A stretch of 64,000 nucleotides of DNA from an uncultured Eubacteriales bacterium (GTDB taxonomy: Bacteria; Bacillota; Clostridia; Peptostreptococcales; Anaerovoracaceae). Shown one piece after another: positions 33,778-43,827 of the stretch (positions within the stretch are counted from its first letter, which is position 1; each line of letters begins with the position of its first letter). Below the pieces are notes generated by a model. That model saw nothing but the letters and a program-made list of their open reading frames with translations. It did not search any database and had not been told where the DNA came from. The DNA lies in the NCBI GenBank assembly GCA_900542295.1, contig UQNJ01000008.1:24151-88150 (forward strand). Direction: 5' to 3'. The translations under genes and the position numbers were made by a program.

Positions 33778-35088
33778 ATGAAAAGGGAATTACTGAAAAA
33801 AATAGAAAACAAAGAACTTACTGTCGGAGTTGTAGGTCTTGGCTATGTCGGACTTCCTCTGGCAGTTGAAAAGGCAAAGGCCGGATTCAAGACTATAGGT
33901 TTTGATGTTCAAAAGGAAAAGGTTGAACTTGTAAATAAAGGCCACAACTATATAGGAGATGTGGTTGATGATGATCTCAAGCAGATAGTGGAAAAAGGCA
34001 TGCTTAAAGCAACCACGGATTTCAGTTTTGTAAAAGATGTGGACTTTATAGCAATATGTGTACCTACTCCTCTTGATGAACATCAGCAGCCTGATATAAG
34101 CTATGTAAAATCCTCTGCTGAGGAAATATCAAAATACATTACAAAAGGAACAATGGTAGTTCTTGAATCAACTACATATCCGGGAACTACAGAAGAGCTT
34201 TTAAAGCCTATACTCGAATCTTCCGGATTAAAATGCGGCGAAGATTTCTATCTGGGATTCTCGCCGGAAAGGGTTGATCCGGGTAATAAGCAGTTCAAGA
34301 CAAAGAATACACCAAAGGTCGTAGGAGCTATAGGTGCTGATGCTCGTGAAGTTATAGCTTCTATGTATAGAGCCGTGCTTGAGGGTGATGTTTATGAAGT
34401 TTCTTCACCGGCTGTTGCAGAAATGGAAAAGATTCTTGAAAATACCTACAGAAATATAAATATAGGTCTTGCAAACGAAATGGCTATCCTGTGCAACAGA
34501 ATGGGTATAGACTATTGGGAAGTTGTAGATGCGGCAAAAACAAAGCCTTACGGATTCCAGGCTTTTTATCCCGGTCCCGGTCTTGGCGGACACTGCATAC
34601 CGCTTGACCCTTATTATCTTTCATGGAAAGCCAGAGAGTATGGTTTTCACACTTCCATGATTGAAAGTTCAATGATGGTAAACGATAAGATGCCTGAATA
34701 CTGTGTGGAAAGAGCAATGTCCATACTTAACCGTAACAAGAAGGCTCTTAACGGTTCAAAAGTTCTGGTGCTGGGCGTAGCATACAAAAATGATATAGAT
34801 GACTACAGAGAAAGCCCTGCAATAGATGTAATAGAAATTTTAAAGCGTAACGGTGCAGAAACAGACTTTTATGACCCTTATATACCGAAATTCAGAGAAA
34901 ACGGCAAGGAATACAAGGGAATAGACAAGATAGATGAAAAAATAATTGCAGAATATGATCTTGTAGTCATTACTGCTGCCCATACCGTAATAGATTACGA
35001 TATGGTACAGAAAAATGCAAAAGCTATTTTTGACACAAGAAATGCGATGAAAGATATAGCATGCAGAGAAAATATTGAGGTACTGTAA
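33778..35088 (+). CDS. UDP-N-acetylglucosamine 6-dehydrogenase (WbpA-like)
   Basis: The 436-residue NAD enzyme has the N-terminal Rossmann motif VGVVGLGYVGLPLAVEKAKA, the mid-domain FSPERVDPGN, and the catalytic Cys in GPGLGGHCIPLDPYYL (~272), followed by the C-terminal domain with VLGVAYKNDIDDYRESPA. It oxidises the C6 of UDP-GlcNAc (or UDP-ManNAc) to a uronic acid. Neighbouring homologues of WbpB, WbpD and WbpE favour UDP-GlcNAc. CGAGGTG precedes the ATG. Confidence 0.9.
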   Translation: MKRELLKKIENKELTVGVVGLGYVGLPLAVEKAKAGFKTIGFDVQKEKVELVNKGHNYIGDVVDDDLKQIVEKGMLKATTDFSFVKDVDFIAICVPTPLDEHQQPDISYVKSSAEEISKYITKGTMVVLESTTYPGTTEELLKPILESSGLKCGEDFYLGFSPERVDPGNKQFKTKNTPKVVGAIGADAREVIASMYRAVLEGDVYEVSSPAVAEMEKILENTYRNINIGLANEMAILCNRMGIDYWEVVDAAKTKPYGFQAFYPGPGLGGHCIPLDPYYLSWKAREYGFHTSMIESSMMVNDKMPEYCVERAMSILNRNKKALNGSKVLVLGVAYKNDIDDYRESPAIDVIEILKRNGAETDFYDPYIPKFRENGKEYKGIDKIDEKIIAEYDLVVITAAHTVIDYDMVQKNAKAIFDTRNAMKDIACRENIEVL

Positions 35089-35651
35089 TGGCAGATTATT
35101 TTTTACACGAATCAAGTTATGTGGATAATGGCGTCACTATAGGAAAAGGCACGAAGATATGGCATTTCTGCCATATACAGTCGGGAGCTGAAATAGGTGA
35201 GAACTGCTCTTTCGGTCAGAATGTGAATGTTTCCAATAATGTTAAGATAGGAAACGGATGCAAGATTCAAAACAATGTTTCCGTATATGAGGGAGTGGAG
35301 CTTGAGGATTATGTATTCTGCGGACCTTCAATGGTTTTTACCAATGATCTGACTCCAAGGGCAAAATATCCCAAGGGAAGTGCAGGATACAAAAAGACTT
35401 TGCTAAAAACAGGAGCTACGGTGGGTGCTAATGCGACTATAGTTTGCGGACATACTTTGGGGAAATGGTCCATGATAGCTTCAGGAGCAGTAGTAACAAA
35501 AGATGTGCCGGATCATGCCCTTATGGCAGGAGTTCCGGCAAAACAGATAGGATGGGTATGCGAATGTGGTGAAGTCCTTAAAGATGGACTTAAATGCAGC
35601 TCATGCGGTAGAAGTTATGAAGAAAAATCAGGGGGATTAGAGGAGAGATAA
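35088..35651 (+). CDS. UDP-3-amino-GlcNAc-uronate N-acetyltransferase (WbpD-like)
   Basis: The 187-residue left-handed beta-helix protein has hexapeptide repeats from residue 10 on, the active-site region HFCHIQSGAEIG, FTNDLTPRAKYP, and GATVGANATIVCG. A C-terminal Cys4 ribbon (CECG...CSSCG) as in many WbpD/WlbB relatives follows. It would N-acetylate UDP-2-acetamido-3-amino-glucuronic acid. The start ATG shares one base with the previous stop (TAATG). Confidence 0.88.
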   Translation: MADYFLHESSYVDNGVTIGKGTKIWHFCHIQSGAEIGENCSFGQNVNVSNNVKIGNGCKIQNNVSVYEGVELEDYVFCGPSMVFTNDLTPRAKYPKGSAGYKKTLLKTGATVGANATIVCGHTLGKWSMIASGAVVTKDVPDHALMAGVPAKQIGWVCECGEVLKDGLKCSSCGRSYEEKSGGLEER

Positions 35652-35652
35652 A

Positions 35653-36396
35653 ATGAAATTTACATATGAGGGGTATGGCGATCTGATAGACAGCCTAAAA
35701 AATAACGGATATGGGTTTGCTGATTATGAAAACTATAGACAGTTTGAAAAGTGTGTGATATTAAGGCATGATGTGGATTATGACTTGCAGAGAGTCATTA
35801 AAATGGCAGAACTTGAACATGAAAAGAATGTAAGCGCCACATATTTTGTCTTACTTACATCAGATTTTTATAACCTGGCCTCGAAGGAGTCAGAAGAAGT
35901 TCTCAAATATTTGAAAAAAATCGGTCACAATATTGGATTGCATTTTGACGAAAAGAGATATGATATTTCTCCTGAAGAATGGAAAAAGGAAAATATAGCG
36001 GAACTTATAAAAAAAGAAGTACGGGTTCTCGAAGCAATAACTGATAACAGAATAAAGTCGGTATCAATGCACAGACCGTCGAAAAAGACTCTAAGAAGCA
36101 ATCTCTGTCTTCCGGGGATTGCAAATTCTTACGGCGAAGAGTTTTTCAAACAATTCAAGTATCTTTCAGACTCAAGAATGCGTTGGAGAGAAGATGCAGA
36201 GGCGATTATAGAGTCTGGAGAATTTCCAAGAATTCAGCTTCTGACCCATGCGTTCTGGTATTTTGACAAAGAAAGGCAAATGAAAGATATAATTGAGGAT
36301 TTTATATACGGAAGAGATGAAATCGCAAGACACAGATATAAAGTTTTAGGGGATAATATTACTGACTTAGGTGATATAGTTGAATTTAACCAGTGA
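35653..36396 (+). CDS. Polysaccharide deacetylase-like protein
   Basis: The 247-residue protein contains VILRHDVDYDLQRVIKMAEL, the NodB-type His-Asp motif, and NIGLHFDEKRYD and VSMHRPSKKTL further on, which supply metal and acid/base candidates. It resembles the deacetylase-like proteins found in polysaccharide loci, which may remove acetyl groups from sugars or be inactive relatives. GAGGAGAG precedes the ATG. The 3' end runs 31 bases before the next start. Confidence 0.72.
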   Translation: MKFTYEGYGDLIDSLKNNGYGFADYENYRQFEKCVILRHDVDYDLQRVIKMAELEHEKNVSATYFVLLTSDFYNLASKESEEVLKYLKKIGHNIGLHFDEKRYDISPEEWKKENIAELIKKEVRVLEAITDNRIKSVSMHRPSKKTLRSNLCLPGIANSYGEEFFKQFKYLSDSRMRWREDAEAIIESGEFPRIQLLTHAFWYFDKERQMKDIIEDFIYGRDEIARHRYKVLGDNITDLGDIVEFNQ

Positions 36397-36427
36397 ATTG
36401 TTTCATGAGAAAAGAGGAGTTAAAATT

Positions 36428-37501
36428 ATGAAATATGCACTTATAGGATGCGGAAGAATAGCAGTAAACCATATGAAAGCAGCGCTTAACAATAAGCTTG
36501 AGATTGTTGCCGTATGCGATGTGCTTCCTGAGAAGATGGAAGCAATTTTGGAAAAATACGATTTGCAAAATGATGCTTACATAAAGAGATATACAGATTA
36601 CAAAGAAATGATTGCAGAGGAAAAGCCGGAGCTTGTCAGCATAGCGACAGAAAGCGGAATTCATGCAGAGATTGCACTTCACTGCATAGAAAACGATGTA
36701 AATGTAATAATTGAAAAGCCTATGGCTATGAGTATAGAAGATGCGGATAAGATTATTGCACTTGCAGAGGAGAGAAATGTAAAGGTTTCTGCATGCCATC
36801 AGAACAGATTTAATGTTGCGGTTCAGGAACTTCGCAAAGCCATAGAAGCCGGAAGATTCGGAAAGCTTTCTCACGGTTCAATTCATGTAAGATGGAACAG
36901 AGATCACGGATATTATGATCAGGCTTCATGGAGAGGCACATGGGAGCAGGACGGAGGAGCGCTGATGAATCAGTGTATCCATGGTATAGATTTGCTCAGA
37001 TGGATGATGGGCGATGAAATTGAAGAAATTTACGGAGCTACAAGACAGCAGTTCCATGATTACCTTGAAGCAGAAGATGTGGGAATGGCAGTTGTAAAAT
37101 TTAAAAACGGAGCTATCGGTACAATAGAGGGAACTACCAATGTATACCCTAAGAACCTTGAAGAAACTCTTTATGTATTCGGAGAAAAGGGTACTGTAAA
37201 AATAGGCGGAACATCCACCAATAATATTGATGTGTGGGACTTTGCCGATGAAACAGAAGAGGACGCAAAGAACAAGGATTTAAAGGAAGCAACAAGCAAT
37301 GTATACGGCAACGGACATACAAGCCTTTTTGCTGATGTGATGGATGCAATTGTAAACGACAGAAAGCCTTATGTGGATGCCGTTGCAGGAAGAAATGCAC
37401 TGGAAGTGGTACTTTCAATATACAAGAGCCAGAAAGAGGGCAAAGCAGTGAAGTTGCCGCTTAAGGATTTTGCAAGCACTGATATGAAGGGTGAGTTTTA
37501 A
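36428..37501 (+). CDS. Gfo/Idh/MocA-family UDP-GlcNAc-uronate 3-dehydrogenase (WbpB-like)
   Basis: ATG 36428 is chosen because GAGGAG lies eight bases upstream and homology begins at MKYALIGCGRIAVNHMKAAL; the frame extends further but without similarity. The 357-residue protein has the EKPMAMSIEDAD motif and HQNRFNVAVQELRKAIEAGR as in WbpB/WlbA. It should oxidise C3 of UDP-GlcNAc-uronic acid, ready for the WbpE-like aminotransferase. It completes, with the genes at 33778, 35088 and 42550, a UDP-2,3-diacetamido-glucuronate pathway. Confidence 0.87.
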   Translation: MKYALIGCGRIAVNHMKAALNNKLEIVAVCDVLPEKMEAILEKYDLQNDAYIKRYTDYKEMIAEEKPELVSIATESGIHAEIALHCIENDVNVIIEKPMAMSIEDADKIIALAEERNVKVSACHQNRFNVAVQELRKAIEAGRFGKLSHGSIHVRWNRDHGYYDQASWRGTWEQDGGALMNQCIHGIDLLRWMMGDEIEEIYGATRQQFHDYLEAEDVGMAVVKFKNGAIGTIEGTTNVYPKNLEETLYVFGEKGTVKIGGTSTNNIDVWDFADETEEDAKNKDLKEATSNVYGNGHTSLFADVMDAIVNDRKPYVDAVAGRNALEVVLSIYKSQKEGKAVKLPLKDFASTDMKGEF

Positions 37502-37503
37502 TT

Positions 37504-38604
37504 ATGAAAATATGCCACATGACAAGCGCACATGACAGTGATGATATAAGAATATTGAAAAAGCAGTGCGTATCTTTGGCTAAAAATGAAAATAATGAAG
37601 TATTTCTCGTGGCAAAAGGAGAAAATTTTGAGCATAAAGGCGTTAAGATAATAGGCATCGGTAATCCTCCGGGAGGCCGTCTTAACAGAATATTCAAAGT
37701 TGGAAAGCTTGTATATAAAAAAGCAGCCGAAATTGATGCTGATATATATGAATTTCACGATCCTGAGCTTATGTTATATGCAAAAAAACTTAAAAAAGCA
37801 GGGAAAAAGGTTATATTCGACAGCCATGAGAATTATCGCCAGCAGATAATGGAGAAAGGATATATACCAAAACCTTTAAGACGTATAATAAGAGGAATGT
37901 ACTCTTTTATAGAATCAAGGGCATGCAGATACATAGATGCGGCTTTATTTCCGGGTGAGGACAATCCGTATGTCGGAAAAATAAAAAACTGCGTTGCGAT
38001 TTTTAATACACCTATGACTGATGAGCTTAAGGTGGAAGTTCCCTTTGAAGAAAAGGAAGACAGTGTGTGCTGCGTAGGAACTCTAAGTGAGGACAGGGGC
38101 ATAAAAGCGCTGGTTCATGCATGTTATAAGGCAGGAGTAAAGCTGATTTTGGGCGGAAACTTTTCACCAGCATCTTTCGGTGAGGAACTTAAAAACGAGG
38201 AATCTTTTTCCATAGTTGATTACAGAGGTTATTGTACTCGTGAGGAAGTAAATCGTATCTATAATCAATGTCTGATTGGAAGTGACACGATTTTGCCTGT
38301 AGGGCAGTACCCGCTTATAAATAACTTGTCAACAAAAACATATGAATATATGGCGATGAAGATGCCTTATATTACATCAAATTTTAATTATAATAAAAAA
38401 ATCATAGATGAGTATCATACAGGCATTTATGTAGATCCCACCAATGAAGATGAAATTGCAGAAGCGATACTCTATCTGATTAAAAATAAAAACGAAGCGA
38501 AACAGATGGGTGAAAACGGCAGAAAGCTTATCGAAGAAAAGTTAAGCTGGACAAATGATGAAAAAAGACTTAACGAACTGTATATGAAGTTATATAATTC
38601 GTAG
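37504..38604 (+). CDS. Glycosyltransferase (GT4-like)
   Basis: The 366-residue GT-B protein opens with KICHMTSAHDSDDIRILKKQ, has YEFHDPELMLYAKKLKKAGK, FDSHENYRQQIMEKGYIP and LSTKTYEYMAMKMPYITSNF, the late donor-binding region. It would transfer one sugar of the repeat unit to the lipid-linked intermediate. Start follows GGGTGAG within the end of the previous gene. Donor and acceptor are not predictable. Confidence 0.83.
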   Translation: MKICHMTSAHDSDDIRILKKQCVSLAKNENNEVFLVAKGENFEHKGVKIIGIGNPPGGRLNRIFKVGKLVYKKAAEIDADIYEFHDPELMLYAKKLKKAGKKVIFDSHENYRQQIMEKGYIPKPLRRIIRGMYSFIESRACRYIDAALFPGEDNPYVGKIKNCVAIFNTPMTDELKVEVPFEEKEDSVCCVGTLSEDRGIKALVHACYKAGVKLILGGNFSPASFGEELKNEESFSIVDYRGYCTREEVNRIYNQCLIGSDTILPVGQYPLINNLSTKTYEYMAMKMPYITSNFNYNKKIIDEYHTGIYVDPTNEDEIAEAILYLIKNKNEAKQMGENGRKLIEEKLSWTNDEKRLNELYMKLYNS

Positions 38605-38617
38605 ATTTTTAGTAGAT

Positions 38618-39778
38618 ATGAAAGTATGTATAGTTTCAAGAAATATAAATAATAATTACACCGGAAGTTTTGAATTCGATCAGGCTATGGCACTTAAAAA
38701 AGCAGGGTGCGATGTGTATGTTATTTCCTTGGATTTCAGGTCTGTAAGGAGAAAAAGAAAATTAGGCATGTATATGGATACTTATAAAGGTATCTCTGTT
38801 TTGTGTTGCAGTTTTCCAATTGGCCCTGTGAATGATAAGCTTTTTAACAAGATAGGGTGCAGTCTTTTTAAAAAAGCATATCTTAAGTTGAAAAAAACAG
38901 CAGGCGAATTCGATTTTGTACATTCACATTTTTTGCCGGTATCTTATATAACTGTTTATACTCTGAAAAATATATTGCAGGATAAAACGCCTGTAGTAGT
39001 TACAGAACACTCCAGCACCATGAATGTGGACATTGAACGGATGCCGGAGAATGAGGCAAAAAAAGCCGGTTATGTATACAAAAATGCTGACAGAGTAATT
39101 TCTGTAAGCAAAGCTTTAGCTCAAAAGATAAAAAATAATTTCGGTATAGATTGCGAAGTTATATACAATGTATTTGATTCAGACATTTTTAGGTTTTCAG
39201 GAAAAACCGGAGGGTCGGAATCTTCTTTTGTTTTTGTAAGTGCAGGAAATCTGACTGAAAACAAAAGGATGGATTTACTGATAAGAGGCTTTTATGCCGC
39301 TTTTAAGGAAACATTTGACAGTAAAAAAACGCAGCTTTTTATATTCGGTGATGGCCCTGAAAGAGAGGCATTAAAAGAGCTTATTGAGAAACTTGACCTA
39401 ACAGAACATGTATTTTTGCTGGGTCAAAAATCACGAAAGGAAATAGCGGATTTCTATACAAAAGCAGATGCTTTTGTGCTTCTGTCTCAAAGGGAAACTT
39501 TCGGAGTGGCTTATATAGAGGCAATGGCGGCAGGGCTTCCTGTGATATCATGTCATTCAGGGGGACCGGAAGACTTTATACAGCATGAGGTAGGCATTTT
39601 CGCAGGAGAAAAGGAGACGGATGCAGCAGAGGCACTTTTAGATATGAGAGAGAACAGAGATCGTTATGACAGCCGGTACATTTCCGAATATGCAGAAAGT
39701 ATATGCGGTTCTAAAGCAATTGCAGCTCAGATAAAAGCGGTTTACGAAAAACAAACAGAGGGGAAATATTATGGATAA
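38618..39778 (+). CDS. Glycosyltransferase family 4
   Basis: The 386-residue protein shows the GT4 pattern: EFDQAMALKKAGCDVYVISL, VTEHSSTMNVD, RVISVSKALAQKI and the nucleotide-sugar site RETFGVAYIEAMAAGLPVIS. It is a retaining glycosyltransferase likely to act on the growing repeat unit. The ribosome site is weak, so its translation may depend on the upstream gene. It overlaps the polymerase gene by eight bases. Confidence 0.88.
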   Translation: MKVCIVSRNINNNYTGSFEFDQAMALKKAGCDVYVISLDFRSVRRKRKLGMYMDTYKGISVLCCSFPIGPVNDKLFNKIGCSLFKKAYLKLKKTAGEFDFVHSHFLPVSYITVYTLKNILQDKTPVVVTEHSSTMNVDIERMPENEAKKAGYVYKNADRVISVSKALAQKIKNNFGIDCEVIYNVFDSDIFRFSGKTGGSESSFVFVSAGNLTENKRMDLLIRGFYAAFKETFDSKKTQLFIFGDGPEREALKELIEKLDLTEHVFLLGQKSRKEIADFYTKADAFVLLSQRETFGVAYIEAMAAGLPVISCHSGGPEDFIQHEVGIFAGEKETDAAEALLDMRENRDRYDSRYISEYAESICGSKAIAAQIKAVYEKQTEGKYYG

Positions 39779-41093
39779 TTTGAATACAGGCTACAGCAAT
39801 TTGGAAAAAATGATGTCTGTGGGCAAAATCAAGATGTCTGATAAGAACATAACTAAAGCGTTGAATATAGTTATGTTTTTTACTGTGATGTGCTCATGGG
39901 CAGGCAGCACGATAATAAATTTTGACAGCATAATTTTTTATCTGTTTTCATGTGCTGCACCGTTTTTGATTGCAGAGATATTAAATGACGGAGAATATAA
40001 CAGAATAAAACCGGGGAAGATATTTGTATTTTTGTTTATCGGATATACTGTGACTTTTTTAGCTGGTTCGGTTATGACTTTAAGAATGGGCTCTGTAGTG
40101 TTGGGATTGACATATATTATAGCCTTTCCTCTGATTGCAAAGGTTATGTCTTCATCACGAAAACAAAGAGCACTTATCGACAGCCTTGCTAATGCTCTTA
40201 TATTTAATTTTATTATAATCTTAATACTTTCATTGATTATAGTGAATCCAAAGGAGCAGGCACAGTATTCGGGAATCATGATAAATCCCAATACTCTGGG
40301 ACTTATATGTGCTGCTGTATTGTTAGCATTGGCATATAAAATACATTATAAAGCCTGTTCATGTTATTATATTTGTACAGGTGCGGCAGCTGCAACCTTG
40401 TTTTTTGCCCAATCAAGAACTTCTATTATATGTGCTGTACTTCTTTTCGTGATAATGCTGGTTCATACTTTAAGGAGAAAAGATTTTGCTGTATTTAACC
40501 CGGCAAAGGTTGGACTTTGTATTTTGAGCGCATTGGTACTCTTTAGCTGTGTGTTTTATCTATCGCCTTTGTCCAATAAAGCAAATTCTTTTGTATATGA
40601 AAATTGCGTCAGAGAAGAAGTAAAAGAGGATGCAAGAGATGTTGCTTTGGGAGACAGGAATTTTGACCGACTTTCTGATACTATGTCGGGAGATGGGGAC
40701 TTTACGACGGGAAGAAAGGCAATCTGGAAGGCATATATTGATGGAATCGGTATATCGCCTAATGGCGATGATGTTGTACCTATTGTAAATGGCGAAAAAC
40801 TGGAGTTAAGTGCCCACAACACATATATACATCTGGCTTATTGTTTCGGTTTGCTGTGCGGAGTCTTTTACTTGCTGTTTAATATATGGGTAGGCATTTT
40901 GAGCCTGATAAGGCATATAAAAAAGAAAGATTTCATTTCGTTGCTGAATTTGATAGCGGTAGTAAGTTACGGAATGGTAACCTTGGTTGAAACCAGTTAT
41001 AATTTTGCGACATATATAATTTGTTATATATATTGGCTCTTTACTTTCGCAATAACCATTCCGGATTTAGGAGAAGAAAATCATAATGGATAA
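39771..41093 (+). CDS. O-antigen polymerase/ligase-like membrane protein (Wzy candidate)
   Basis: The 440-residue protein has about ten to twelve membrane helices, a large extracellular loop (about 275-345: NCVREEVKEDARDVALGDRN onward) and the family marks MINPNTLGLICAAV, FAQSRTSIICAVLL and LSAHNTYIHLAYCFGLLCG. Such proteins polymerise lipid-linked repeat units or transfer finished polymer. Its place beside a flippase in the cluster fits Wzy. GAGGGG precedes the ATG. Confidence 0.82.
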   Translation: MDNLNTGYSNLEKMMSVGKIKMSDKNITKALNIVMFFTVMCSWAGSTIINFDSIIFYLFSCAAPFLIAEILNDGEYNRIKPGKIFVFLFIGYTVTFLAGSVMTLRMGSVVLGLTYIIAFPLIAKVMSSSRKQRALIDSLANALIFNFIIILILSLIIVNPKEQAQYSGIMINPNTLGLICAAVLLALAYKIHYKACSCYYICTGAAAATLFFAQSRTSIICAVLLFVIMLVHTLRRKDFAVFNPAKVGLCILSALVLFSCVFYLSPLSNKANSFVYENCVREEVKEDARDVALGDRNFDRLSDTMSGDGDFTTGRKAIWKAYIDGIGISPNGDDVVPIVNGEKLELSAHNTYIHLAYCFGLLCGVFYLLFNIWVGILSLIRHIKKKDFISLLNLIAVVSYGMVTLVETSYNFATYIICYIYWLFTFAITIPDLGEENHNG

Positions 41094-42534
41094 ACAAAAA
41101 CATTTTTTTACATTGTTCTTGGGAACCGGTCTTAATATAATACTGGGAGTAATCACAACTCCTATAGTAACGAGGCTTGTAAATCCTGATGTATATGGCG
41201 AACTGTCACTTTTCACTCTTTATGGAAGCATATTGATGGTGTTTACAATAATCGGACAAGACCAAGCATACAACAGGTATTATTATTCTGCCGAGGGTAT
41301 GGAGTATAAAAGGTATTTGCTAGGTCTTACGGCAAAAGTTCCTCTTATAATAAGTGCAGCTGCCAGTATAGCCGTATGCATTTATTTTGCAGTGTCTGAC
41401 AGGACAAATTATGTAATACTCATATTTGCAGTCTATTCTGTTTCTATGGTGGTAGACAGGTTTGCAAACATGACATTGAGACTTGGTATGCGTTCCGGAC
41501 TTTATGCATTTTCAATGAATATGCAAAAACTCACATATACACTGTTTGTGGTGGTTGCAATAAGCTTTACTGACATAGATCATATAATTGTACTTACAGG
41601 ATGCACGGTTCTTGCTCAGATAGTTTCATGTCTGATAGGAATAATTGCAGAAAAGGATGTTTGGAATGTAAAGGGATTTTTCGGTCATAAAAACAGCGAA
41701 TACAGAGATGTAGTCGACTTTAAAAAAGCATTCAGATACGGTTGGCCTTTTATATTTTCATCACTTTGCGCATGGCTTTTCACGGGAGCAGATAAGCTTA
41801 TGGTAGAGATGTTCAGCGATAAGGCTCAGCTTGGAATCTATGCGTCTGCACTGAGTATCATTGGAATATTCAGTGTCATTACAAATACATTTAATACAAT
41901 TTGGGCGCCTATGGCGGTAGAAGAATATGAGAAAAAATCGGGGAATAAAGATTTCTTTGTAAAAGCAACAGACTATGTAACTATAGTTTTATTTGCGGCA
42001 GGGGCTTGTGTAATTTTGTTTAAAGATATAATTGTATTTTTGCTGGGGCCTGAGTACAGGGAAGCAGTATTTTTGATTCCTTTCTTGTCGTTATACCCTG
42101 TTTTATATACAATTTCCGAAAGTACAGTTTACGGAATAAATTTTGCCAAAAAGACGGAGTGGCATATAATAATCACAGGAGCTTGCGGAGTAATAAATGT
42201 AATATTGAATTATTTCCTTATAAATGCTATAGGTTCTCTCGGTGCTGCGGTGGCGACAGGAATAACATATACGATACTTTTAATATTGAGAACAAGATTT
42301 TCTTTAAAATGCTTCCCGGTTGCATATAACTTAAAGAAGATGACTGTGATGCTGGTATTGTATTATATATTTGTAATATACAACAGCTTTAATACAATAA
42401 ATCTTGTATGTGTGGTTATGTTTATAGTTCTTGCCATTACGGGAATATTGTTGTATAAGGAAAGTATCAGAGAACTTCTTGCTATGAGTTTGGATTATGT
42501 AAAGTACATTTTAAATAAAGTGAGAAAAGGATAA
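41086..42534 (+). CDS. Polysaccharide flippase (Wzx-like, MOP superfamily)
   Basis: The 482-residue protein has twelve or more membrane helices and the Wzx-like beginning FTLFLGTGLNIILGVITTPI, VTRLVNPDVYGELSLFTLYG, with AFRYGWPFIFSSLCAWLFTG in the middle. It should turn undecaprenyl-linked repeat units across the membrane. It overlaps the polymerase gene by eight bases, so both are made together. Confidence 0.88.
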   Translation: MDKQKHFFTLFLGTGLNIILGVITTPIVTRLVNPDVYGELSLFTLYGSILMVFTIIGQDQAYNRYYYSAEGMEYKRYLLGLTAKVPLIISAAASIAVCIYFAVSDRTNYVILIFAVYSVSMVVDRFANMTLRLGMRSGLYAFSMNMQKLTYTLFVVVAISFTDIDHIIVLTGCTVLAQIVSCLIGIIAEKDVWNVKGFFGHKNSEYRDVVDFKKAFRYGWPFIFSSLCAWLFTGADKLMVEMFSDKAQLGIYASALSIIGIFSVITNTFNTIWAPMAVEEYEKKSGNKDFFVKATDYVTIVLFAAGACVILFKDIIVFLLGPEYREAVFLIPFLSLYPVLYTISESTVYGINFAKKTEWHIIITGACGVINVILNYFLINAIGSLGAAVATGITYTILLILRTRFSLKCFPVAYNLKKMTVMLVLYYIFVIYNSFNTINLVCVVMFIVLAITGILLYKESIRELLAMSLDYVKYILNKVRKG

Positions 42535-42549
42535 GGAGGATAACCTATT

Positions 42550-43677
42550 ATGCAATTCAGAGATTTAAAACAGCAGTATCAGGTTTTGAAAAAAGATATA
42601 GACGAAGCGATGATAAAGGTTGCAACCGAGTGTAATTTTATAAGCGGAACACAAGTAGCGGAACTTGAGAAAGAACTGGCCGAATATGTAGGAGTTAAAC
42701 ACTGCATCACATGTGCCAATGGAACCGATGCTCTTTCCATTGCTATGATGGCATGGGGAATAGGAGCAGGAGATGCAGTATTTGTTCCTGATTTTACATT
42801 CTTTTCCTCAGGCGAAATTGTGTCTCATTGCGGAGCAACACCTGTATTTGTGGATGTTGACAGTGATACATTCAATATATCTCCTAAATCACTTGAAGAA
42901 GCAGTAGAAAAGGTTATAGCAGACGGAGAGCTTAAACCTAAGGCTGTGGTTGCTGTAGATCTGTTTGGACTTCCGGCTGATTTTGACAAAATAAAGCCTA
43001 TAGCTGACAAGTACAACTTACTTGTTCTGGAAGACGGTGCACAAGGTTTTGGTGGTGAAATCAGAGGAAAAAAGGCCTGTAGCTTTGGAGATATAGCTAC
43101 AACATCCTTTTTCCCGGCTAAACCTCTTGGATGCTACGGCGATGGAGGAGCTGTGTTTACCGATGATGACGAGTTGGCAGCTCTGATACAGTCCATCAGA
43201 GTTCACGGCAAAGGTAAAATGAAGTATGACAATGTAAGAATTGGTCTGAACTCAAGGCTCGATACAATTCAGGCAGCAATACTGTCTGTAAAGCTTAAGG
43301 CTTTTAAGGATTACGAGGTGGCAGATATAAATAAAGTTGCAGACAAGTATACTGAACTTTTAAGAGGCACAGTTAAAACTCCTGTAGTACCTGATGGTTT
43401 TTATTCAAGCTGGGCACAGTATACAATTCAGCTTGACAGCAAAGAGCAAAGAGACGAACTACAGCAGGCTCTTAAGGAAAAGGGTATACCGACCATGGTA
43501 TATTACCCTAAGCCAATGCACAAACAGCTTGCATTCGGACTCAAAGAAGATTACGGATTTGATTGCAGTGTTACGGAAAAATTGTGTGACACAGTGCTTT
43601 CCTTGCCTATGCACCCTTATTTAAAGGATGATGAAATTGAGACAGTTGCAGATGCTGTAAAAGATTTTTTGAAATAA
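42550..43677 (+). CDS. DegT-family UDP-sugar 3-aminotransferase (WbpE-like)
   Basis: The 375-residue PLP enzyme reads FRDLKQQYQVLKKDIDEAMI, CANGTDALSIAMMAWGIGAG, VLEDGAQGFGGEIRGK and TTSFFPAKPLGCYGDGGAVF (Lys ~190). This matches WbpE/WlbC, which aminate the 3-keto group of UDP-GlcNAc-uronic acid using glutamate. It lies at the end of the first polysaccharide block while its partner genes are 6-8 kb upstream. AAGGAGG precedes the ATG and the terminator at 43693 ends the block. Confidence 0.9.
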   Translation: MQFRDLKQQYQVLKKDIDEAMIKVATECNFISGTQVAELEKELAEYVGVKHCITCANGTDALSIAMMAWGIGAGDAVFVPDFTFFSSGEIVSHCGATPVFVDVDSDTFNISPKSLEEAVEKVIADGELKPKAVVAVDLFGLPADFDKIKPIADKYNLLVLEDGAQGFGGEIRGKKACSFGDIATTSFFPAKPLGCYGDGGAVFTDDDELAALIQSIRVHGKGKMKYDNVRIGLNSRLDTIQAAILSVKLKAFKDYEVADINKVADKYTELLRGTVKTPVVPDGFYSSWAQYTIQLDSKEQRDELQQALKEKGIPTMVYYPKPMHKQLAFGLKEDYGFDCSVTEKLCDTVLSLPMHPYLKDDEIETVADAVKDFLK

Positions 43678-43692
43678 TTTAAAGATATAATT

Positions 43693-43728
43693 AAAACAGA
43701 CGGATGCTTTTGACAACCGTCTGTTTTT
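43693..43728 (+). terminator. Terminator of the first polysaccharide block
   Basis: AAAACAGACGG (43693-43703) pairs with CCGTCTGTTTT, and T continues after the stem. Confidence 0.85.
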
Positions 43729-43827
43729 GTCTGAAGAGCTTGTTAGTTGATTGACGATGACATGGTAATATAATATAATCAATGTATTGGCAGAGTTCGT
43801 GGTCATTCATACCGGAAGGAGAGAGAT

